A DNA stretch of 11,107 nt from Clostridium sp. CAG:1193 (GTDB lineage Bacteria > Bacillota_I > Bacilli_A > RF39 > UBA660): NCBI GenBank assembly GCA_000436255.1, contig HF990821.1:2278-13384 (forward strand), in the 5' to 3' direction. Below the pieces are notes generated by a model, which made no database searches, was not told the origin of the DNA, and saw only the letters and a program-made list of their open reading frames with translations. Shown one piece after another: positions 6,053 to 11,107 of this stretch. How positions within the stretch are numbered: the stretch's first letter is position 1; each line of letters opens with the position of its first letter. The translations under genes were made by a program, and so were the position numbers.

Positions 6053-8025
6053 TAATCTAAATTAATACTTTTAGATAATTCTTCTTTAATATATTTATAA
6101 TCATCTAATTTCTTATCTCTTAAAAATTCCATACTATCTTCTTTTGCAGTAACTAATATTTTATAATCTTTCTTTATATCAGCAATTTTAAATAATACAT
6201 CTCCACTTTGTCTTACTCCAAACAAATCTCCACCACCTCTTAATTTAAAATCTTCTTCACTTATAAGAAAACCATCACTAGTCTTTTCAATTATTTTTAA
6301 TCTTTCATTATCTTTACTACCAATTAATACACAATATGAAGTAAATTCATTTCTTCCTACTCTACCTCTTAATTGATGTAATGTAGACATCCCAAACAAA
6401 TTTGCATTATGTATTACAATCATAGTAGCATTTCTTACATCAACACCAACTTCTATTACCGTTGTACTTATTAATATATCAATCTCTTTATTTAAAAACT
6501 TATTCATCACTTCTTCTTTTTCTTTAGGTTTCATTTTACCATGAAGCATACCTATATTATATTTTTTAAATGCTAACTTGTATTGTCTTAATAAATTAGT
6601 AACACTATCATTATTTTCACCCTCAATTAAAGGTGCGACAACGTATACTTGATGAGACTTATCTAATTCAGATTTTATCATATATAAAACATCTTTAATC
6701 TCACTTTCTTCTTTAATACAAGTTACTACTTCTTTTCTATTACTAGGTTTACTTTTAATCATACTTATATCCATATCACCATATATAGTAAGTGCATATG
6801 TTCTTGGTATTGGAGTTGCACTCATATATAAAACATCCGGCATATTTCCTTTTGTTCTTAAATTGTTTCTTTGATTTACACCAAACCTGTGTTGTTCATC
6901 AGTAACTACAAGACCAAGATTTTTAAATGTTACATCATCTTGTATTAAAGCATGTGTACCAATTAATATATCAACTTCACCTAAAGAAAGGCGTTTATTA
7001 ATATCTTTTTTCTCTTTTTGTGTTAAACTACCAACTAATAATTCTATATTTACATGAGGAAGCACTTTCTTAAAATTTTCATAATGTTGACGTGCGAGTA
7101 TTTCAGTTGGTGCCATTAATGCACACTGATAATGACTATTTACCATTCCATACATTGCAAGCAAACTAACTATAGTTTTACCACTTCCAACATCACCCTC
7201 TAAAAGCCTATTCATTCTTTTATCAATATTTAAATCAGATACTATTTCATTTACTGCATTTATTTGATCAATAGTTAATTTAAAAGGTAAACTTGATATA
7301 AATTCATTAATTTTATTAATATCAATTCCCCTATTATATCCTATAGAGTATTCACTATTCTTAAGTTTTAAATAATTAATTTTAAGCATAAACATAAATA
7401 ACTCTTCATATTTAAGCATAAGCATAGCTTTTTTAGTACTTTCTATATTAACCGGATTATGAATACATAAAAGTGATGAATACTTATCCATTAATGCATG
7501 TCTATCACTTAAATAATCAGGTATATAAGAAATAACATTTTTTTCTTTTTCTAATGCATTATTAATTAAAGTATGAATAGCTTTTTTATTTAAACCCTCA
7601 GTTGTTTTATAAATAGGAATTATTCTTACACTATCTAAATTAATATTAAACATTATATCTGACGCAATTATAGTATTATTTTTCTTATCAATTTTACCAA
7701 TTACTACAATATTTTTACCAATAGTAAGAATATTTTTCATAAATCCTCTATTGAATATAATAACTTTAAATATATTAAAACCAGTATTTATATTAAATTG
7801 CATTTTATTAATATTTTTAAATCTATACACTATAGGTACATTTTCAACCATACCATCTATTATTACTTTATCATTATCATTTAAAGAAGCAATATCACTT
7901 CTTTTTAATATTTCATATCTATAAGGATAATGTGAAATAAGATCATAAGTTGTATATATTGATAATTTATTTAGTTGTTTTAAAGTTTTATCTCCTACTC
8001 CTTTTATATCAGTTAAAGATAGCAC
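6052..8025 (-). CDS. recG: ATP-dependent DNA helicase RecG
   Basis: A 657-aa helicase that remodels stalled replication forks and migrates Holliday junctions. The N-terminus has the helix-hairpin-helix-like IKGVGDKTLKQL and the FPYRYE-type block seen here as HYPYRYE (32-38), then the OB-fold wedge (about 50-130, with FNRGFMKN at 91-98). Helicase motifs follow: GDVGSGKT (277-284), DEQH (376-379), MSATPIPRT (401-409) and QLRGRVGR (551-558), then the TRG region (about 575-608, ending LFGVRQSG). It is slightly shorter than B. subtilis RecG (about 680 aa), mainly at the N-terminus. The start is GTG, seven bases after GAGG. An out-of-frame ATG overlaps the GTG (ATGTG) and would give only four codons. 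It is the first gene of the operon and couples to the radical SAM gene through TAATG. Confidence 0.96.
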   Translation of the reverse strand: MLSLTDIKGVGDKTLKQLNKLSIYTTYDLISHYPYRYEILKRSDIASLNDNDKVIIDGMVENVPIVYRFKNINKMQFNINTGFNIFKVIIFNRGFMKNILTIGKNIVVIGKIDKKNNTIIASDIMFNINLDSVRIIPIYKTTEGLNKKAIHTLINNALEKEKNVISYIPDYLSDRHALMDKYSSLLCIHNPVNIESTKKAMLMLKYEELFMFMLKINYLKLKNSEYSIGYNRGIDINKINEFISSLPFKLTIDQINAVNEIVSDLNIDKRMNRLLEGDVGSGKTIVSLLAMYGMVNSHYQCALMAPTEILARQHYENFKKVLPHVNIELLVGSLTQKEKKDINKRLSLGEVDILIGTHALIQDDVTFKNLGLVVTDEQHRFGVNQRNNLRTKGNMPDVLYMSATPIPRTYALTIYGDMDISMIKSKPSNRKEVVTCIKEESEIKDVLYMIKSELDKSHQVYVVAPLIEGENNDSVTNLLRQYKLAFKKYNIGMLHGKMKPKEKEEVMNKFLNKEIDILISTTVIEVGVDVRNATMIVIHNANLFGMSTLHQLRGRVGRNEFTSYCVLIGSKDNERLKIIEKTSDGFLISEEDFKLRGGGDLFGVRQSGDVLFKIADIKKDYKILVTAKEDSMEFLRDKKLDDYKYIKEELSKSINLD

Positions 8026-8042
8026 ATTATCACCTCAAATAC

Positions 8043-8051
8043 ATTATAACA
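8043..8051 (-). promoter_or_regulatory. Extended -10 promoter for recG operon
   Basis: On the minus strand TGT-TATAAT matches the extended -10 pattern TGnTATAAT; no good -35 box is seen 17 bp upstream. The start would fall near 8036, leaving a leader of only about 11 nt with GAGGTGA at its very 5' end. A long T/A tract (about 8057-8076) lies between this promoter and the divergent small RNA promoter. Confidence 0.5.
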
Positions 8052-8079
8052 AATTATTTTATTTTTTTTTAAAAAAGTG

Positions 8080-8108
8080 TTGACAAAGTCATGAATAATC
8101 CGTATTAT
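8080..8108 (+). promoter_or_regulatory. Promoter of small RNA 2
   Basis: A perfect TTGACA (8080-8085), a 17-bp spacer and TATTAT (8103-8108), with a T/A tract directly upstream that could act as an UP element. Transcription should start near 8114-8116, a few bases before the first hairpin. Confidence 0.75.
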
Positions 8109-8113
8109 AACAA

Positions 8114-8252
8114 ATACCAAACCGAGTTATTGGTTTGGCTGCTAGTATCACACTAGCCAACCCCTTTTTATTCTTTTTGAGGTCGCCTTCAGGGGGTCGA
8201 CCTCTAAATTAAGTTTACAAAAGCACATTATTAATTAATGTGCTTTATTTTT
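8114..8252 (+). ncRNA. Candidate small RNA 2, about 138 nt, structured, unknown family
   Basis: A GC-rich island between a strong promoter and a terminator, with no credible reading frame. Hairpin 1 is CCAAACC/GGTTTGG (8117-8123 with 8132-8138). Hairpin 2 is GCTAGT/ACTAGC (8141-8146 with 8152-8157). A pyrimidine-rich linker (8161-8178) starts with CCCC. Hairpin 3 is a perfect 7-bp stem GAGGTCG/CGACCTC (8179-8185 with 8198-8204) whose 12-nt loop is CCTTCAGGGGGT. ACCCC at 8160-8164 can pair with GGGGT at 8193-8197, making a pseudoknot. The last hairpin is the terminator. It does not resemble tmRNA, SRP RNA, RNase P, 6S or a riboswitch I know, and it is not upstream of a plus-strand gene. The loop is the exact complement of a 12-nt stretch in small RNA 1. 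Confidence 0.6.
8220..8252 (+). terminator. Terminator of small RNA 2, overlapping the glycosyltransferase 3' end
   Basis: A perfect 11-bp stem AAAGCACATTA (8220-8230) with TAATGTGCTTT (8236-8246), a 5-nt loop, followed on the plus strand by ATTTTT. On the minus strand the tail is only TTTTG, so it is a weaker terminator for the glycosyltransferase gene, whose stop codon lies inside the hairpin. Confidence 0.75.
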
Positions 8253-9377
8253 GCCTTTAAGCATACTTTCATATATACTTATTGCTTTATTACTAACATT
8301 ATCCATACTATACTTTTCTGCTACACTTCTTAAATGTTTTAAATCGTATTTATCTAATGATTTATATACTTCTATAATCTTATCACACATATCTCCTATA
8401 TCATGTGCCTTGTAAAATTTACCACAACTGCTATCAATATATTCTTCAGGTCCTTTACATCTAGTACTTACTATTACTGTTCCTGATGCTAGTGCTTCTA
8501 TTCCTGGTATGCAAAATGTTTCTGTATCACTTGCAATTATATATATATCATTACAAGATAAAATCTCTGCAACTTCTTCTTTAGTCTTTCTACCTAGAAA
8601 TGTAACATACTTATTTAACTCATAATTATCAACCATTTCCTTTAAATAAGGCATTAAATATCCATCTCCAACCATATCAAGATGAACATCTATACCTCTT
8701 TTAACAAGTAAATTAACCGCATCTATTACATCATTTAAATTTTTGCCATTTCTAAATCCTGCAACTACAACAAGTCTTAAAGTAGAAGTTCTTTTATATC
8801 TTTTTTTATTAAATGTATTTATATCAACAATATTAGGAATTACTTCACACCTATTAAGTGATAATTCTTTTTTCATATATTCACTTACTGTACTAAATAA
8901 TGTATTTTTTATAGTGTAGGCTCCAAACTCTTTATTATCTCCCTTAAAATACTGATAATAATTAGAAGAATGCTCAGTAACTATTACAGGTATATTATAT
9001 TTTTTACCAATATAAGCACATCCATAACCTGCTGGTAATGTAACTTCCGCATGTATTATATCTGGTACTTTATTATCCTTTATATAATCTTTATAACTTC
9101 TTTCTAAAGCACGCTTATACATATTCATACCAAGTGATACACTTATTTTAGATAAATCTAACATCTTATAAATATATACATTATACCCATCTTCTTTTAT
9201 TACTTGCTTTCTTTTAGTAAATAAATACTTAAATATATCTTTAATACCATATTTATTTATAAAAAGCATATTTGCATCTACTTTTTTACTTATTGCAGAT
9301 GTAAATTCTTTATGATAAATACCAAGAAGACTATCACTAGTTCCTGGATACCAAGAAGGCACTACTAAAACATTCAT
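8235..9377 (-). CDS. GT4-family glycosyltransferase
   Basis: A 380-aa GT-B fold glycosyltransferase, probably working at the cytoplasmic face of the membrane on an envelope glycolipid or polysaccharide. The N-terminal half opens with MNVLVVPSWYP and contains VTEHSS (about 132-137). The C-terminal nucleotide-sugar domain carries the EX7E motif ETFCIPGIE (E286 and E294), preceded by DIYIIASDT. The sugar and acceptor are not evident. A GTG three codons upstream keeps the frame open, but it lies within the ribosome binding site AAAAGGTGA. The ATG at 9375-9377 is therefore taken as the start. It begins one base after the TAA of the flippase gene, whose last codons hold the ribosome binding site, so the two are co-translated and probably work on related substrates. 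Confidence 0.88.
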   Translation of the reverse strand: MNVLVVPSWYPGTSDSLLGIYHKEFTSAISKKVDANMLFINKYGIKDIFKYLFTKRKQVIKEDGYNVYIYKMLDLSKISVSLGMNMYKRALERSYKDYIKDNKVPDIIHAEVTLPAGYGCAYIGKKYNIPVIVTEHSSNYYQYFKGDNKEFGAYTIKNTLFSTVSEYMKKELSLNRCEVIPNIVDINTFNKKRYKRTSTLRLVVVAGFRNGKNLNDVIDAVNLLVKRGIDVHLDMVGDGYLMPYLKEMVDNYELNKYVTFLGRKTKEEVAEILSCNDIYIIASDTETFCIPGIEALASGTVIVSTRCKGPEEYIDSSCGKFYKAHDIGDMCDKIIEVYKSLDKYDLKHLRSVAEKYSMDNVSNKAISIYESMLKGKNKAH

Positions 9378-9378
9378 A

Positions 9379-11016
9379 TTATTCACCTTTTCTCATTTTA
9401 AATTTATTCTTAATTTTATCTAAGTAATTATCTCCAAGTATTTCATTTAATAATTTAAATCTACTTGTAGTAAAGAAATATATAAATGCACCTACTATCA
9501 TATAAATTACAATTGTTAATATTGAAGATAATTTCGTACTATAATCAAAATATACATATTTTAATAAATACAATCCTAATAACATTAATACTAATCCTAG
9601 TAACACTTTAAGAATAAATGGTACCAAATCTTTATAGTTAAATTTAAACCTCTTAGATAATACTATTAATACTAAAATAAGAGTAATACCAACTGATAAC
9701 ATATCTGTAATTACAGGACCATAATAAGAAGAAACTCCTATAGATTTAAGCAAATACATAATTGGAACATTTAATATTAATTTTAATAAAAAACTTATCA
9801 TTAATGAACCTATTGTAATTTTAGATTGATTCATTGATTGAGTAATTGTAGTAATTGTAGTAAATAATCCATAAACAATTACTTGTAATATATAAATTCT
9901 AAATATATCTGTACTTAATTTATCTACCCCATAAAATATATTCCATATAGGCAAAGATAAAAAACTAATTCCAAACGCCATAGGTATTGTTAAAAACATA
10001 AGCATTTTAAATGTTAAATTTAATTTTTCATTAATATCTTTAAAATCACCCTTAGTATAACTTCCTACAACATTAGGTATTAAACTAGATGTAATACCAA
10101 TAGAAATAGATACTACTATCATATTTAATTTTGAACCCCATGTACTTATTACCCCTATAGTTGTTTCTGCAACATTAGTAGTAAAACCTAATTTAGTTAA
10201 AGTTTTTACTACAGTAAATGTATCAACTACATTATAAGCAGATTGAAGCATAGATATTATTACAAATGGTATTGCATACACAATAATTTTCTTAACAAGA
10301 TCTTTTGTTGTAATGCTTTTTTCTTTTTCAGTTATTTCATTTACTTCATTTTTCTTAAACAAAGGATTTGCCTTTTTTCTTAAATACAAATAAGATGTAA
10401 ATGCACCAATACTTGCACCTAATACAGCAACATAAACTGCATATTCAACATCCATATTAAGTATTCTAACAGTAGTATAACTTCCTATAACTATTATAAG
10501 AACTCTTACAAACTGTTCAATAATACTAGATACACTTCCCTCAAGCAAATATCTATTTCCTTGAAAATATCCTTTTAAAATGCTTAATTTAGGTACAATA
10601 AGAAGTGCCAAAGAAACTACTTTAATAGAGATAGATACACTCTCTACAGTATTACCCCCACTAACGCCTCCTATAATATGGTTAGCTATCACATCTGAAA
10701 ATAAAAACATAATTACAAAACTAATAAAACCAACTGTACTCAACATTTTATTAGCTATTTTATATGATTTTTCCTTTAAATACTTAAAAGATAATGTATC
10801 ATACTCACTAATTATTTTTGCAATAGCAGATGGGATTCCAACTGTAGATAAATTTAAAAACACTGCATATATAGAATACGCATAACTATATAACGCTCCA
10901 CCTTGAGATCCTATAATCCTATAAAATGGTATAACATACACAAGTCCTAATATTTTACATACAATTAGACATAATGTAGATATAATTGCTCCATCAATAA
11001 AGTTTTTCTTCTTCAT
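9379..11016 (-). CDS. murJ: MOP-superfamily flippase of YtgP/MurJ type (lipid II flippase)
   Basis: A 545-aa integral membrane protein with about 12-14 hydrophobic segments across its length. The N-terminus (about residues 20-70), with ILGLVYVIPF, IIGSQGGALYSYAYSIY and TVGIPSAIAK, closely follows the pattern I know from B. subtilis YtgP, which is of the same length and moves lipid II across the membrane. SVVE-like IIEQFVRVL (about 165-173) and the charged cytoplasmic loop around 212-240 are also family-like. SpoVB and other polysaccharide exporters of the same superfamily are the alternatives, and the neighbouring glycosyltransferase would fit those too. The start ATG is preceded by AGGAGATA at good spacing. 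It is the first gene of a two-gene operon with the glycosyltransferase. Confidence 0.8.
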   Translation of the reverse strand: MKKKNFIDGAIISTLCLIVCKILGLVYVIPFYRIIGSQGGALYSYAYSIYAVFLNLSTVGIPSAIAKIISEYDTLSFKYLKEKSYKIANKMLSTVGFISFVIMFLFSDVIANHIIGGVSGGNTVESVSISIKVVSLALLIVPKLSILKGYFQGNRYLLEGSVSSIIEQFVRVLIIVIGSYTTVRILNMDVEYAVYVAVLGASIGAFTSYLYLRKKANPLFKKNEVNEITEKEKSITTKDLVKKIIVYAIPFVIISMLQSAYNVVDTFTVVKTLTKLGFTTNVAETTIGVISTWGSKLNMIVVSISIGITSSLIPNVVGSYTKGDFKDINEKLNLTFKMLMFLTIPMAFGISFLSLPIWNIFYGVDKLSTDIFRIYILQVIVYGLFTTITTITQSMNQSKITIGSLMISFLLKLILNVPIMYLLKSIGVSSYYGPVITDMLSVGITLILVLIVLSKRFKFNYKDLVPFILKVLLGLVLMLLGLYLLKYVYFDYSTKLSSILTIVIYMIVGAFIYFFTTSRFKLLNEILGDNYLDKIKNKFKMRKGE

Positions 11017-11046
11017 AATTTATCTCCTATTTTTAATATACTTATA

Positions 11047-11055
11047 ATTATATCA
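11047..11055 (-). promoter_or_regulatory. Extended -10 promoter of the flippase-glycosyltransferase operon
   Basis: TGA-TATAAT on the minus strand fits TGnTATAAT, with no recognisable -35 box. The start would be near 11040, giving a leader of about 24 nt that contains the AGGAGATA ribosome binding site. Confidence 0.45.
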
Positions 11056-11066
11056 TATATATTAAT

Positions 11067-11102
11067 AAAAAGAAAACAGCATTATTCATGCTGTATAATG
11101 CT
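11067..11102 (-). terminator. Terminator of an unseen upstream minus-strand gene
   Basis: On the minus strand CAGCAT/ATGCTG (11093-11088 with 11082-11077) is followed by TTTTCTTTTT. An alternative, longer and more AT-rich stem AGCATTAT/ATAATGCT (11102-11095 with 11085-11078) uses the same bases and cannot form at the same time. Either form would separate the flippase operon from its upstream neighbour. Confidence 0.55.
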
Positions 11103-11107
11103 TGGTA

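Noticed and set aside
8091..8156. Plus-strand 21-codon frame starting ATG, reading MNNPYYNKYQTELLVWLLVSH
   Set aside because: Its ATG lies between the -35 and -10 boxes of the small RNA 2 promoter, so that transcript would not contain it, there is no ribosome binding site, and the sequence is better explained by two hairpins.
10580..10885. Plus-strand open frame of 101 codons
   Set aside because: It lies wholly antisense to the flippase gene, has no ribosome binding site and no family-like pattern, and is a shadow of the real gene.
1..11107. CRISPR array, tRNA, rRNA or insertion sequence
   Set aside because: No regularly spaced repeats, cloverleaf-like segments, rRNA-like sequence or transposase gene with terminal inverted repeats were seen.

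Overview
The window is very AT-rich (well under 30% GC by eye) and looks like a low-GC, Gram-positive-type bacterium (Bacillota, possibly one of the reduced gut lineages; the exact group cannot be fixed from this sequence). The evidence is AAAGGAGG-type ribosome binding sites, short or overlapping intergenic distances, a YtgP/MurJ-type lipid II flippase that implies a peptidoglycan wall, and a heterodimeric ABC exporter. TGA ends at least one gene, so the standard code appears to be in use.

From left to right, the window opens with the last 60 codons of a plus-strand gene of unknown function, closed by a perfect 10-bp hairpin (182-206). All other recognisable protein genes are on the minus strand. 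Positions 338-3897 hold a two-gene ABC exporter operon, read from 3897 leftwards, with a near-consensus promoter at 3955-3983 and a palindrome over the likely start of transcription. Upstream of it (4002-4186) is what looks like a decayed, frameshifted regulator gene, possibly MarR-type, followed by its own terminator. Positions 4232-4336 hold a compact structured RNA gene with its own promoter and a strong terminator. Positions 4372-8025 are a tightly overlapping operon, recG - radical SAM/SPASM enzyme - calcineurin-like phosphoesterase, whose transcripts would run into the small RNA terminator. Positions 8114-8252 hold a second structured small RNA gene, on the plus strand, with a TTGACA-17-TATTAT promoter that diverges from the recG promoter. 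Positions 8235-11016 are a MurJ/YtgP-type flippase followed by a GT4 glycosyltransferase, with one base between the two genes. A terminator hairpin of an unseen upstream minus-strand gene lies at the right edge.

The protein genes are mostly ordinary: multidrug or peptide-type export, branch-migration DNA repair, and cell envelope assembly. The most interesting part is the pair of GC-rich islands in the two longest gaps. Each looks like an independently transcribed small RNA of about 105-140 nt, and the two share a 12-nt block in opposite transcriptional sense. The transcripts are therefore perfectly complementary over that block, one carrying a C5 run and the other a G5 run. They may pair with each other, or the block may belong to a dispersed repeat family. 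Neither RNA matches a family I can name.
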